Shown: positions 1 to 8,091, counted from the first letter of the stretch. The stretch is DNA of 64,000 nt from Georgfuchsia toluolica (GCF_907163265.1 NZ_CAJQUM010000001.1:496001-560000), one strand, 5' to 3'. Notes: a model not told the origin generated them from the sequence alone. Numbers and translations are program-made.

Positions 1-183
1 ATTTTCATCGGCGGCGCGATTGCCGGCGTCCCGGGGCTGATGCTGGTGTTGCCCTTGCTCGGCGTGGTGATGGTGATAGGGGAAACCGCAGGACGGGTGT
101 TTACCGATGCGCGGCTGATTGCAAGGCATCGCTACGCTGTGGCATTGCGACGACAGCAGGCGAGTGCAGATTTGCAACTCTGA
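1..183 (+). CDS. C-terminal end of a membrane protein (possibly AI-2E/PerM-type permease)
   Basis: The frame is open from base 1 and ends at TGA 181-183, giving the last 60 residues of a protein whose start lies outside the window. The visible part is a glycine-rich hydrophobic segment of about 27 residues (with PGLMLVLPLLGVVMV) and then a basic, Arg-rich cytoplasmic tail. The last helix of AI-2E/PerM transporters often has a similar PGLLLALPL pattern followed by a charged tail, so that family is a guess. A short inverted repeat follows the stop. The family is uncertain; that this is the end of a membrane protein gene is likely. Confidence 0.45.
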   Translation: MFIGGAIAGVPGLMLVLPLLGVVMVIGETAGRVFTDARLIARHRYAVALRRQQASADLQL

Positions 184-194
184 ATCTCGTATTT

Positions 195-220
195 GTCATT
201 CCTGCCTTCACAGGAATGAC
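195..220. repeat. Perfect 10-bp inverted repeat (GTCATTCCTG...)
   Basis: GTCATTCCTG at 195-204 and its exact complement CAGGAATGAC at 211-220 enclose a 6-nt loop. There is no T-run on either side, so it is not a classical terminator. It resembles the small dispersed GTCATTCC-type palindromes common between genes in Betaproteobacteria; a related palindrome lies at 60102-60127. It sits 12 bases after the stop of the upstream membrane protein gene. Confidence 0.6.
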
Positions 221-353
221 AATGGATTCTGGATTGCTTCGTCCAACAGGGATTTCTTTCAGTCATCACGGGGCTCCTCGCAACGGCCAAAGGTAATCCC
301 TCGTGGGATGAAAGGCCGGTTTTCCGCTGGAACTTTGCCTCGGGTATTCCGTC

Positions 354-629
354 TCAGCGAAGGAAAAGCCCGGTCATGATGGCGCCAAGAATGACGCCGG
401 CAACAATATGCAGTACGAGTCGCGGCAGGCCGGAACGCGGCTGAAGATATTTTTCCATCAGCACCAGGCTCAGATCGGTGATCCGATACAGGCGCTTGAC
501 TTCCTCGATACAGGTATCGACGCAGGCCAGGCCATTCTTGGTATCGTGCGCGCATTCGAGACACAAGCCCTTGCTGCAGGCTTTGCAACTGCCAATTGCG
601 GGTCGGCTCGGATGTCGGTAGCAATTCAT
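354..629 (-). CDS. Small B-box-like zinc-finger membrane protein
   Basis: This 91-residue protein has an N-terminal cysteine/histidine cluster: Cys3, His6, Cys15, Cys18, Cys23, Cys26, His28, Cys36 and Cys40. The spacing resembles a B-box or treble-clef zinc-binding module (motif CKACSKGLCLECA). A basic linker follows, then one C-terminal transmembrane segment at about residues 70-89. The likely picture is a membrane-anchored protein with a cytoplasmic zinc module; no function is assigned. The ATG at 627-629 directly precedes the Cys cluster, which supports this start. It is convergent with the gene upstream and divergent from dedA. Confidence 0.6.
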   Translation of the reverse strand: MNCYRHPSRPAIGSCKACSKGLCLECAHDTKNGLACVDTCIEEVKRLYRITDLSLVLMEKYLQPRSGLPRLVLHIVAGVILGAIMTGLFLR

Positions 630-735
630 ATTGCTTTCAGTGCGCTTACAAAAACCATCGAGCCGTCATTTTACCCGTATTGGTCTGGTCTTGGGATCGG
701 CTAGACTACGCCACCTTTATTTGGCGCCAGCATTT

Positions 736-1377
736 ATGGAACTTCTTACTCACTTCATCGACATCGTCCTGCACCTCGACGTTTACCTCGCTGCATTGGT
801 CGGGCAGTACGGGATGTGGATATACGCCATCCTGTTCGCGATCATCTTCGCCGAGACGGGGCTGGTGGTAACGCCTTTCCTGCCTGGCGATTCGCTGCTC
901 TTTGTGGCCGGCGCCCTGGCGGCCGTGGGGGATATGGATATCGGTGCTTTGTTGCTGACCCTGTCGGTTGCGGCAGTGCTCGGCAACAGCGCCAATTACG
1001 CAATCGGCCGCGCTCTCGGACCGCGCGTGTTCCAGTGGCCGGACTCGCGCTTCTTCAACCGCCGCGCATTGGAAAAGACACATGCGTTCTATGAGAAACA
1101 TGGCGGCAAGACGATCATCATTTCACGCTTCCTGCCCTTGTTTCGCACTTTTGCGCCTTTTGTGGCCGGCATCGGGGCGATGCCCTGGTGGCGCTTCACG
1201 ATGTTCAATCTGGCCGGCGGCGTGGGCTGGGTGGCGTCGTTGACGCTGGCCGGCTACTGGTTTGGCAACGTGCCATGGGTCAAGAGCAACTTGACGCTGG
1301 TGATTGTGGCCATTGTCGTTATTACCCTGATTCCCGCCGCCATTGGCTGGTGGCAACACAGGAAATCGGAGGGCTGA
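736..1377 (+). CDS. DedA family inner-membrane protein
   Basis: A 213-residue polytopic membrane protein of the DedA/VTT family, whose members act as lipid scramblases or flippases (undecaprenyl phosphate recycling, envelope homeostasis). Family features seen: the motif ETGLVVTPFLPGDSLLF near residues 40-55, the conserved segment ISRFLPLFRTFAPFVAGIG in the middle, and a final GYWFG...W region followed by a C-terminal helix ending in a basic tail. The start at 736 (MELLTHFID) was chosen because the longer frame adds 35 residues unlike the family. The substrate cannot be read from the sequence. Confidence 0.9.
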   Translation: MELLTHFIDIVLHLDVYLAALVGQYGMWIYAILFAIIFAETGLVVTPFLPGDSLLFVAGALAAVGDMDIGALLLTLSVAAVLGNSANYAIGRALGPRVFQWPDSRFFNRRALEKTHAFYEKHGGKTIIISRFLPLFRTFAPFVAGIGAMPWWRFTMFNLAGGVGWVASLTLAGYWFGNVPWVKSNLTLVIVAIVVITLIPAAIGWWQHRKSEG

Positions 1378-1407
1378 TTTTCTTTTGTCAATGTATGATG
1401 CGGCCCC

Positions 1408-2118
1408 ATGAGGCGAGGGCTGATTTTTGCGGTGGCGTTGTTGCTGGCGGGCTGTGCCGCTAATCGTCCATCCGGGGGCAAATCGCCGCCACCTGGGTTT
1501 ACGCCCGCCCAGTTCGTCAAGACCGACATCGACCGCATCGCCGAGGCCCACCAGCGCGAATTGCAGACAACCCTGAAGCTGCTTACGGAAAAGCTCTACC
1601 GGCGCAATCCGAGGGAATGGAAAAAGGGCGGCTGGGCGCGTCTGGAAGACCCGGTCGAACGTTTGTTCGGCAAGCGGCACAACTGGCATTTCGCGGAACT
1701 CGACGGGAAATTCGGTTCCAATGCGGTGCAATTGTCGCTCAAGCCCGATTACGGCGGCGACCGCGTGTTTGCCTTCAGCGCCGGGCTGGGCGGCATGCTG
1801 CTGGCGGCCTTCAATGAGCGTTATGAGTTTTACATGACCGATGATCTTGACCCGCAGAAGCTTTACAACGCCGCGCGTAACGTCGAAATCGCGGTGTGGA
1901 AGCTGTCGCATGATCGCGGTGCGGACGGAGGTCTGCTGTTGCTTTCGAACGATAGCGAACCGCTGCCCAACCTCAGTTTCGAACGCGAGTTTGGCAAGAT
2001 CATCGGCAACCTCGACCTGTTGTCGAATATCATTGCCGACAAGAGCAACCGCACTGTGGCACGAGTGGTGCAGAGCATGGCGACGGCCGTGTTCCTGCCC
2101 GTGCCGGGCATTCACTGA
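1408..2118 (+). CDS. Conserved hypothetical lipoprotein
   Basis: A 236-residue protein that begins with a clear lipoprotein signal: basic MRRG, hydrophobic core and lipobox LLAGC with the acylated Cys at residue 16. A short Pro/Gly/Ser-rich linker follows, then a mixed alpha/beta domain with recognisable stretches such as RNPREWKKGGW and FSAGLGGMLLAAFNERYEFY. I do not recognise a catalytic motif. It is probably anchored in the outer or inner membrane facing the periplasm. It starts 30 bases after dedA on the same strand, so the two could be co-transcribed. Confidence 0.75.
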   Translation: MRRGLIFAVALLLAGCAANRPSGGKSPPPGFTPAQFVKTDIDRIAEAHQRELQTTLKLLTEKLYRRNPREWKKGGWARLEDPVERLFGKRHNWHFAELDGKFGSNAVQLSLKPDYGGDRVFAFSAGLGGMLLAAFNERYEFYMTDDLDPQKLYNAARNVEIAVWKLSHDRGADGGLLLLSNDSEPLPNLSFEREFGKIIGNLDLLSNIIADKSNRTVARVVQSMATAVFLPVPGIH

Positions 2119-2192
2119 ACGCACATGGTCGCCAGCGCCACACCCGAGAATGAAAATGCGCGAAAGGCAAATTGAAGGCCCACCCCACCCAT

Positions 2193-2210
2193 CCGCCCCT
2201 CAAGGGGCGG
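2193..2210. repeat. Small GC-rich hairpin upstream of purN
   Basis: The arms CCGCCCCT (2193-2200) and AGGGGCGG (2203-2210) pair perfectly around a 2-nt loop in the 156-base gap between the lipoprotein gene and purN. No T-run follows, so intrinsic termination is unlikely. The following CTCGCTGCGCTCGG is also self-complementary, a combination often seen in dispersed intergenic repeats. Confidence 0.4.
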
Positions 2211-2274
2211 CTACCGATTTGCTCGCTGCGCTCGGTTATCACATGCTGCTCCATTCCTGCTTTTTCACGTTAAC

Positions 2275-2919
2275 ATGAAAAAATATGTCATTTTAATTTC
2301 CGGGCGCGGCAGCAACATGGAAGCGCTGCTTGCCGCCGATCTGCCCGGCGAATGCGCCGCGGTGATCAGCAACCGGCCCGATGCGGCGGGCCTGGCTTTC
2401 GCGCGGCAGCAGGGTGTGGCGACCGCCGTGGTCGATCATCGCGACTATCCGGAGCGTGCCGCTTTCGATGCGGCACTGGCGGCGGAGATCGAGCGCCACG
2501 CGCCGGATCTGGTGTTGCTGGCAGGCTTCATGCGCGTGCTCGGCGACCATTTCGTGAGACGCTTAACGGGCCGCATGCTGAATATCCATCCCTCCCTGCT
2601 GCCAGCTTTTCCCGGCCTGCATACGCATCGCGCAGCACTCGCGGCGGGTGTACGCATCCACGGTTGCACGGTCCACTTCGTGACGCCGGCGCTGGACAGC
2701 GGGCCAATCGTGATCCAGGCTGCCGTGCCGGTGCTTGATGGCGACGACGAAACCACGCTGGCAACCCGGGTGCTGATGCAGGAACACGTCATCTACCCGC
2801 AGGCCGCAGCCTGGTTTCTGCAAGGGCGTCTGCGCCTGCTTAATGGCCGGGTGGTCAGCGACGTGCCACAGCCTGCCGGTGCTGTCCTGCTGTCCCCAGC
2901 CTTGACTGCGCTGCCATGA
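2275..2919 (+). CDS. purN: Phosphoribosylglycinamide formyltransferase (GAR transformylase 1)
   Basis: PurN transfers a formyl group from 10-formyl-tetrahydrofolate to GAR in step 3 of purine synthesis. The 214-residue length fits the family. Visible signatures are the N-terminal phosphate-binding loop ISGRGSNMEALL, the folate/catalytic segment NIHPSLLPAFPGLHTHRAAL (Asn and His of the Asn-His-Asp triad) and GCTVHFVTPALDSGPI (the Asp). It overlaps the next gene by four bases (ATGA at 2916-2919), which suggests translational coupling with the DUF3108 gene. Confidence 0.96.
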   Translation: MKKYVILISGRGSNMEALLAADLPGECAAVISNRPDAAGLAFARQQGVATAVVDHRDYPERAAFDAALAAEIERHAPDLVLLAGFMRVLGDHFVRRLTGRMLNIHPSLLPAFPGLHTHRAALAAGVRIHGCTVHFVTPALDSGPIVIQAAVPVLDGDDETTLATRVLMQEHVIYPQAAAWFLQGRLRLLNGRVVSDVPQPAGAVLLSPALTALP

Positions 2920-3677
2920 GATTCGGCAGGATTTTGTTGCCGGTCCTGCTGGTCATCGCCAGCGCAACCCTCCACGCTACCAGCGCCGAAACCGGCCGGG
3001 TTGAAGTACCTGTCGAAGCGATACCCGTGCCCGCAACCCCGGCGCCGCTACCGCGCACAGGACAGATTCAATATGCGCTCCAGGCCGGTGACAATGGCAT
3101 GATCGTGGCGCGCATCGTGCATGAATGGCACCACGACGGCGAGCGCTATGTCATCAGCGGCGAGATGCAGGCGGTCGGGCTGGTGGCGTTGTTCAAGCGC
3201 CAAAAGGTGATACAGCGCAGCGAAGGAACCATCGACGGGTTTGCACTCAAGCCGTTGCGCTTTCACCTTGATCGTGGCGATGGCGATATCGAGAGCGCGG
3301 CGTTCGACTGGAAACGCATGGTTGCCACCATGACGAACAAGCGCGAGTGGGCGATCAAGCGCGGCGTTCAGGACGGGCTGTCGATTTTCTACCAGGTTGG
3401 GCGCGGAGCGCTACCGGCTGAAGGACTTGAAATGGACATGACATCGGGACGCAAGGTGGAGCGCTATGCCTTCGACTGGCGCGGCGAAGAAACGGTCTCG
3501 GTGCCGGCCGGGGAATACCGGGCATGGCGCGTGCGCATCCGGGCGACCAGCGGGGATCCCGATCTGAAGGAAGTCTGGCTGGGTACCGCGGCGAAGCTGC
3601 CGGTGAAGATTCGTACCGTCGATCGCAAAGGAACGGTGCTGGTAATGGTGGCAGAGAAAATACGGTTCGAGCAATGA
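2916..3677 (+). CDS. DUF3108 domain periplasmic protein
   Basis: A 253-residue protein with an N-terminal signal peptide (about residues 1-25, with core ILLPVLLVIASATL), a Pro-rich linker and then a beta-rich DUF3108-type domain covering the rest (motifs YALQAGDNGMIVARIVHEW, PLRFHLDRGDGD, VPAGEYRAWRVR, VWLGTAAKLPVKI). DUF3108 proteins are conserved in Betaproteobacteria next to purN but have no established function. The gene overlaps purN by four bases at its start and rsmB by four bases at its end, so the three probably form one transcript. Confidence 0.85.
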   Translation: MRFGRILLPVLLVIASATLHATSAETGRVEVPVEAIPVPATPAPLPRTGQIQYALQAGDNGMIVARIVHEWHHDGERYVISGEMQAVGLVALFKRQKVIQRSEGTIDGFALKPLRFHLDRGDGDIESAAFDWKRMVATMTNKREWAIKRGVQDGLSIFYQVGRGALPAEGLEMDMTSGRKVERYAFDWRGEETVSVPAGEYRAWRVRIRATSGDPDLKEVWLGTAAKLPVKIRTVDRKGTVLVMVAEKIRFEQ

Positions 3678-5035
3678 GCCGCTTACCGAAGACCGCGACA
3701 GTGATCGATGCAGCGGCGGATGTGGTCGCGACGATGCTCGATTTCACGCAGCCGGCCGATGCCGTTCTGTCGAACTACTTTCGCAACAATCGTGAACTTG
3801 GCCCGCACGAACGCGGTTTCGTCGCCGATACTGCCTATGCGGTGTTGCGCCGCAAGCGTTTTCTCGAACGCCTATGCGGCGAAAAATACACGCCGCGCCA
3901 GCTCGTGCTTGCCGCGCTGATGCGCGTGCAGGGCATGAGCCAGCGCCAGTTGAGCGAAACGCTATCCGCCGCCGAGGGCAAATGGCTGACCGAATTCAAG
4001 GCACGGCCAGAACCGGAATTGACGCCCGCCGAGCAATGCGATCTGCCGGACTGGCTTTACGAGAAACTTGCTGCCCAATATTCCTCTGCCCAAAGGGCAG
4101 AAGCTGATGGTCACCTCCCTCTCTTGGAGAGGGAGGGCGGGAGGGAGAGTGTTGAGGATTTTGAAAGTTTGAGCAGCCATGAATGGCTGCTCAAACTTTC
4201 GCGTTCGCTTAATCAACCAGCGCCGCTCGATCTGCGCGTAAATTCGCTGAAGGCGACGCGCGACGAAGTATTGGAGCTATTAGGCAAGTATCGCATCACA
4301 GCGGAGCCTTGCCGCTATGCACCGTTCGGCATTCGCCTCAAGGAAAAGCCCGCGTTGTCGCGCGAAACCTTGTTCATCGAAGGGAAGATCGAAGTGCAGG
4401 ACGAGGGCAGCCAGTTGCTCGGCCATCTGCTGCAGCCCAAGCGCGGCGAAATGGTGGCGGATTTCTGCGCCGGCGCCGGCGGCAAGACGCTGCTGCTCGG
4501 CGCGTTGATGCGCTCGACCGGACGCCTGTATGCGTTTGACGTATCGGACAAGCGCCTGGCGAAACTCAAGCCGCGCCTGGCGCGCTCGGGCCTGTCGAAC
4601 GTGCATCCGGCCGCGATCGCCAGCGAGAATGATATCCGCATCAAGCGCCTGGCTGGCAAGATGGATCGCGTGCTGGTCGATGCGCCATGCTCGGGGCTTG
4701 GCACGCTGCGCCGCAATCCCGATTTGAAATGGCGGCAGACGCCGCAAAGCGTGGAAGAATTGACGCGCAAGCAGGCCGCGATTCTGGCGGCGGCAGCAAG
4801 GCTGGTGAAACCCGGCGGGCGCGTGGTCTACGCCACGTGCAGCCTGCTGCACGAAGAGAATGAAGACATCGTCGGTGCCTTCCTTGTTGCGCATGAGGAG
4901 TTTCATCGCCTGTCCTGCGGCGATCTGCTCCGGCAGCAGAGCATAGCCCTGGATACAGGTGATGACCTGCGCCTGTTTCCTCACCTGCATGGCACCGACG
5001 GCTTTTACGCGGCAGTGCTGGAACGGAAAAAATAG
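3674..5035 (+). CDS. rsmB: 16S rRNA (cytosine-967 C5) methyltransferase with in-frame palindrome insertion
   Basis: RsmB methylates C967 of 16S rRNA using SAM. The 453-residue product shows an N-terminal NusB-like RNA-binding region (about 10-130), then the methyltransferase domain with the SAM loop DFCAGAGGKTLLLGA, motif IV DAPCSGLGTLRRNPDLKW and motif VI VVYATCSLLHEENE carrying the two catalytic cysteines. The start at 3674 gives an ATGA overlap with the previous gene. Residues about 136-176 are unlike the family and are encoded by stacked DNA palindromes (see repeat entry); without them the length would match normal RsmB. All catalytic motifs are intact, so the protein is probably still active. 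Confidence 0.93.
   Translation: MSRLPKTATVIDAAADVVATMLDFTQPADAVLSNYFRNNRELGPHERGFVADTAYAVLRRKRFLERLCGEKYTPRQLVLAALMRVQGMSQRQLSETLSAAEGKWLTEFKARPEPELTPAEQCDLPDWLYEKLAAQYSSAQRAEADGHLPLLEREGGRESVEDFESLSSHEWLLKLSRSLNQPAPLDLRVNSLKATRDEVLELLGKYRITAEPCRYAPFGIRLKEKPALSRETLFIEGKIEVQDEGSQLLGHLLQPKRGEMVADFCAGAGGKTLLLGALMRSTGRLYAFDVSDKRLAKLKPRLARSGLSNVHPAAIASENDIRIKRLAGKMDRVLVDAPCSGLGTLRRNPDLKWRQTPQSVEELTRKQAAILAAAARLVKPGGRVVYATCSLLHEENEDIVGAFLVAHEEFHRLSCGDLLRQQSIALDTGDDLRLFPHLHGTDGFYAAVLERKK
4086..4200. repeat. Three palindromes inserted in frame inside rsmB
   Basis: Three successive perfect inverted repeats: CTGCCC/GGGCAG (4086-4091, 4095-4100); CCTCCCTCTC/GAGAGGGAGG (4114-4123, 4127-4136); and an 18-bp stem GAAAGTTTGAGCAGCCAT (4163-4180) with its exact complement at 4183-4200 around a 2-nt loop. 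They lie between the conserved coding segments for LPDWLYEKLAAQY and LNQPAPLDLRVNSLKA, keep the reading frame, and add roughly 30-40 residues. This looks like a palindromic repeat that invaded a coding region, comparable in principle to the rickettsial palindromic elements found inside proteins. Confidence 0.75.
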
Positions 5036-5036
5036 C

Positions 5037-5594
5037 ATGCGGCTTGTTGCAGTGCTGTTGTGCCTGATCTGCGTTGGCGCGCAGGCGGTGCCCTTGCCGG
5101 CAACCGGCACTATCGAGCCGATCTTCATACCGGGCGGGGATGCCGAGGGCGCCATCCTGCGTGCGCTGGCTGAGGCCAGGCATAGCGTTCGCGTGCAGGC
5201 CTATCTCCTCACCAGCCGCTCGGTAGCCTATGGCCTGATCGAGGCTAGGCGGCGCGGCGTTGATGTGCAGGTGCTGGCCGATCGCGAGATGGTGGTGAAA
5301 GGCGAACGCTCGCTGATCCCCCAGATTGTTGCCAACCGCATACCGGTCTGGCTGGAAGTGCGCTACGCGATTGCGCACAATAAAATCATCATCATCGACG
5401 GCGAAGACGCCGACAGCGCCAGCGCGGCGGTGATCACCGGCAGCTTCAACTTCACGCATTCAGCACAGGCGCATAATGCCGAAAACCTGCTGATCCTGCG
5501 CGGCAATCCGGCGCTATTGCGCAGCTATCTGGACAACTGGCAGCGCCACCGGGAGGAAGCGGTGCCTTATGCGGAGGTGATGAACAAGCGATGA
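5037..5594 (+). CDS. Secreted phospholipase D-like nuclease (Nuc family)
   Basis: A 185-residue protein with a signal peptide (about 1-18, cleavage after AQA) and a single PLD domain with one HKD motif, HNKIIIID (HxKxxxxD), followed by the conserved TGSFNFTHSAQAHNAEN segment. Single-HKD proteins of this size are Nuc-type endonucleases that work as dimers, here probably in the periplasm. The ATG at 5037 is one base after the rsmB stop, and the gene overlaps the next one by four bases, so it lies in the same run. Phospholipase or phosphotransferase activity is an alternative. Confidence 0.88.
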   Translation: MRLVAVLLCLICVGAQAVPLPATGTIEPIFIPGGDAEGAILRALAEARHSVRVQAYLLTSRSVAYGLIEARRRGVDVQVLADREMVVKGERSLIPQIVANRIPVWLEVRYAIAHNKIIIIDGEDADSASAAVITGSFNFTHSAQAHNAENLLILRGNPALLRSYLDNWQRHREEAVPYAEVMNKR

Positions 5595-6919
5595 ATCCGG
5601 ACATGGGAATTGATAATTTGTTGACAGCGCTTTGGCATGACTTCGACCACCCCGACTTCTGGTGGCAGATCGGGTTGCTGCTGCTGTGTTTAGGCATCGT
5701 CAAGTTCGTCGAGCGCTTTGTGCGCGGACATCAGTTGAGCGTCGGTCAAAGCGCCGATGCCGCCTGGCGACTGGGGCAGGGCGGACTGAAACGCATCACT
5801 TTCCCGCTGCTGGCGCTGCTGCTGGTGATCGGTGCGCGGGCGCTGCTGCGTGGATGGCACCCGGTGAATCTGCTCTCGATCGCGATTCCGCTGCTGTTTT
5901 CGCTCGCCGTGATTCGCGCGGTGTTCTATGTGTTGCGCTACAGCTTCAATCCTTCCGGCTGGCTTGCCAACTTCGAGCGCGGCTTCGCGCTGCTGGTGTG
6001 GGGGTTGGTGGCGCTGCATATTGTCGGCCTTCTGCCACAGGTGATCGACCTGCTCGAAGCGGTCAGCTTTCCGGTCGGCAAACAGAAGCTCAATCTGTGG
6101 CTGGTGGCGCAGGGCATCGTCACTGTCGTGGCCACGCTGCTGATCGCGCTCTGGCTCTCCGGCCTGGTGGAATCAAGGCTGGCCGGCGCGCAGGATATGG
6201 ACGCCAACCTGCGCGTGGTGTTCTCGCGCCTGACCAAGGCCGTGCTGATCGTGCTGGCGGTGATGATTGGCTTGCCGCTGGTCGGCATCGATCTCACCAC
6301 GCTGTCGGTGTTCGGCGGTGCGCTTGGCGTCGGTCTCGGCTTCGGCTTGCAGAAGATCGCCAGCAACTACGTATCGGGCTTCATCATCCTGCTCGATCGT
6401 TCGATTCGCATCGGTAATGTCATTGCCGTAGCCGGCGAGCGCGGCCAGGTGACGCGCATTACGACGCGCTACACGGTGTTAAAGGCGGCAACCGGGGTTG
6501 AGGCCATTATCCCCAACGAGGTGCTGGTCGGTTCGGTGGTGTTGAACGAGTCCTCCGCCGATCAGCGCGTGCGTTTTCCCTTACGTGTCCAGGTGAGCTA
6601 TGCCGGCGATGTCGAGCAGGCCATGCGGCTGATGGAAGAAGCGGCAAGTGCGCAGCCGCGCGTGCTTGCCGAGCCATTGCCGAAGGCCAGCATCGTCGAG
6701 TTCGCCGATAACGGCATTACGCTGGAACTGGGTTTCTGGATCGCCGACTCCCAGGTCGGTACCATTGCGCTGCGTTCCGACATCAATCTGGCGATCTGGA
6801 AGGCGTTTGGTGCAGCAGGCATAGAAATACCTTATCCGCAGCGCGATATCAGGCTTATCAATGGGGCATTCGGGGGTGATTACGGAAATGGCCAACAGAG
6901 ATTGGGAGTAGACGGCTAA
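5591..6919 (+). CDS. MscS-family mechanosensitive ion channel
   Basis: A 442-residue inner-membrane protein with about five predicted helices before the conserved MscS core. The pore-lining helix and beta domain are visible as TLSVFGGALGVGLGFGLQKI, then NYVSGFIILLDRSIRIG and the soluble beta sandwich with ITTRYTVLKAATGVEAIIPN. The C-terminal alpha/beta domain includes VLNESSADQRVRFPLRVQVS and ends in EIPYPQRDIRL, typical of the family. Its role is pressure release during osmotic downshock. It starts inside the stop of the nuclease gene (ATGA) and ends the operon, with a strong terminator right after it. Confidence 0.93.
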   Translation: MNPDMGIDNLLTALWHDFDHPDFWWQIGLLLLCLGIVKFVERFVRGHQLSVGQSADAAWRLGQGGLKRITFPLLALLLVIGARALLRGWHPVNLLSIAIPLLFSLAVIRAVFYVLRYSFNPSGWLANFERGFALLVWGLVALHIVGLLPQVIDLLEAVSFPVGKQKLNLWLVAQGIVTVVATLLIALWLSGLVESRLAGAQDMDANLRVVFSRLTKAVLIVLAVMIGLPLVGIDLTTLSVFGGALGVGLGFGLQKIASNYVSGFIILLDRSIRIGNVIAVAGERGQVTRITTRYTVLKAATGVEAIIPNEVLVGSVVLNESSADQRVRFPLRVQVSYAGDVEQAMRLMEEAASAQPRVLAEPLPKASIVEFADNGITLELGFWIADSQVGTIALRSDINLAIWKAFGAAGIEIPYPQRDIRLINGAFGGDYGNGQQRLGVDG

Positions 6920-6932
6920 GCTGAAATGCTGC

Positions 6933-6969
6933 CCAATAAAAAACCCGCCAGTGGCGGGCTTTTTATTGG
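6933..6969. terminator. Bidirectional rho-independent terminator between mscS-type gene and rpmG
   Basis: CCAATAAAAAACCCGCCA pairs with TGGCGGGCTTTTTATTGG: a GC-rich core CCCGCCA/TGGCGGG with A-run before and T-run after, so it works on both strands. It separates the plus-strand mscS-type gene (stop 6919) from the minus-strand rpmG (stop 6984), as expected for convergent operons. Confidence 0.92.
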
Positions 6970-6983
6970 AAGTCAAACATGAG

Positions 6984-7151
6984 TTACTTGAGTTTGGTTT
7001 CCTTGTAGGCCACATGCTTGCGCGCCTTGGGATCGAACTTCATGATCTCGATCTTCTCGGGCTTGGTGCGCTTGTTCTTGGTAGTGGTATAGAAATGACC
7101 GGTGCCCGCAGTGGACTCCAGCTTGATCTTTTCGCGGCCGCCTTTTGCCAT
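6984..7151 (-). CDS. rpmG: 50S ribosomal protein L33
   Basis: The 55-residue protein begins [20 protein letters not shown] and ends [14 protein letters not shown], the standard L33 sequence. There is no CxxC pair, so it is the zinc-free type. The ATG at 7149-7151 was chosen because the longer frame runs into rpmB. It follows rpmB after an 11-base gap and is co-transcribed with it, the usual arrangement. The bidirectional terminator at 6933-6969 closes the operon. Confidence 0.97.
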   Translation of the reverse strand: MAKGGREKIKLESTAGTGHFYTTTKNKRTKPEKIEIMKFDPKARKHVAYKETKLK

Positions 7152-7162
7152 GATCGTTCTCC

Positions 7163-7399
7163 TTAGACCGCTTCGCCGCGGGCACGCAGCTCGGCAAGGA
7201 CGACTTCGATACCCTTCTTGTCGATGGTGCGCAGGCCGGCGTTGGATACGCGCAGGCTCACCCAGCGTTTTTCGGATTCGATGAAAAAACGGCGATTCTG
7301 CAGATTGGGCAGGAAACGACGCTTGGTCTTGTTGTTGGCATGGGAAACGTTGTTTCCGACCATCGGGGCCTTGCCCGTGACTTGGCAAACGCGGGACAT
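7163..7399 (-). CDS. rpmB: 50S ribosomal protein L28
   Basis: The 78-residue product starts [20 protein letters not shown] and carries the family segments [14 protein letters not shown] and [20 protein letters not shown]. The start at 7399 has a good ribosome binding site (CTGGAG) upstream on the minus strand. It is the first gene of the rpmB-rpmG operon and has a clear promoter at 7438-7467. Confidence 0.97.
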   Translation of the reverse strand: MSRVCQVTGKAPMVGNNVSHANNKTKRRFLPNLQNRRFFIESEKRWVSLRVSNAGLRTIDKKGIEVVLAELRARGEAV

Positions 7400-7437
7400 G
7401 TGGGTTACTCCAGGAAGCTGATTCAGCAAAGCCGGGC

Positions 7438-7467
7438 ATTCTATCCGAGAAGCCGTCTGTTTTTCAA
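7438..7467 (-). promoter_or_regulatory. Probable sigma-70 promoter of rpmB-rpmG
   Basis: On the minus strand, TTGAAA (7467-7462) and TAGAAT (7443-7438) are separated by 18 bases, close to the sigma-70 consensus. Transcription would start near 7430, about 30 bases before the rpmB start codon. Assigned by eye. Confidence 0.65.
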
Positions 7468-7501
7468 GCCTTTTTATTCAGGCCGCAGCCATGAAGGGGT
7501 G

Positions 7502-7999
7502 TCATTCAGGTGGCGCGTGCGGATGGGAAGGAGGGTTAAGCACCAAATACGGCGCGTATTCGAAATCCACCGTGACGATATGCTGGTAGAACCAGCCATT
7601 AATGAGGTATTTCACTTCCTCGGCGATTTCGTCCAGCGACATCTGGCGGGCGCGGCCGAGCAAATTGGCGAGCATGCGGCGGAAATCGGCATGCAGGCGG
7701 CAATGTTCTTCCAGACCGGGATATTTCGCGGCCTTCATCAGGGCTTCCTCATCGCGCAGATGTGAACGGATATAGTCGCTGAGAATTACCAGCGTCTTCA
7801 TCACGCGCACCCCGTCGCCATTGCCGGTAAAACTTGCCGCCAGGTCGAAGAAGCGCCGGTGCTGCTCATCAATCAGCGGAATGCCAAGTTCGAGTTGATC
7901 CGACCATTCGGCATACTGCAACTGAGGATGGCGCTCATCGGGCGCCGATGGGTTGAATCCACCAGTAAGCCCTATTTGCATAGACCTGAAATCCGGCAT
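7502..7999 (-). CDS. Bacteriohemerythrin
   Basis: A 165-residue soluble hemerythrin-like protein that should bind O2 at a di-iron centre. Iron-ligand motifs are all visible in order: an early Trp/Leu segment QYAEWSDQLELGIPLIDEQH (second-helix His), YIRSHLRDEEALM (His and Glu), LEEHCRLHADF (His pair), and WFYQHIVTVDFEYAPYL (His and Asp). The ATG at 7999 follows GGGAA on the minus strand and is preferred over an upstream TTG at 8023; an ATG at 7981 is also possible. Roles include O2 storage, sensing or delivery. It has no fused signalling domain. Confidence 0.9.
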   Translation of the reverse strand: MPDFRSMQIGLTGGFNPSAPDERHPQLQYAEWSDQLELGIPLIDEQHRRFFDLAASFTGNGDGVRVMKTLVILSDYIRSHLRDEEALMKAAKYPGLEEHCRLHADFRRMLANLLGRARQMSLDEIAEEVKYLINGWFYQHIVTVDFEYAPYLVLNPPSHPHAPPE

Positions 8000-8091
8000 A
8001 GCGGCATTCCCGCAATCTTTCAATCATCACCAATTCATTTTTACATGAAAGAAGGCGAGTGCGGCTTGCCACTTATCAATTTATTTCCGCT

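Noticed and set aside
1123-2124. 333-codon minus-strand frame opposite dedA and the lipoprotein gene
   Set aside because: Antisense to two well-supported genes; no ribosome binding site and no recognisable domain.
4280-5155. 291-codon minus-strand frame opposite rsmB
   Set aside because: Shadow of the RsmB catalytic domain, whose motifs are all on the plus strand.
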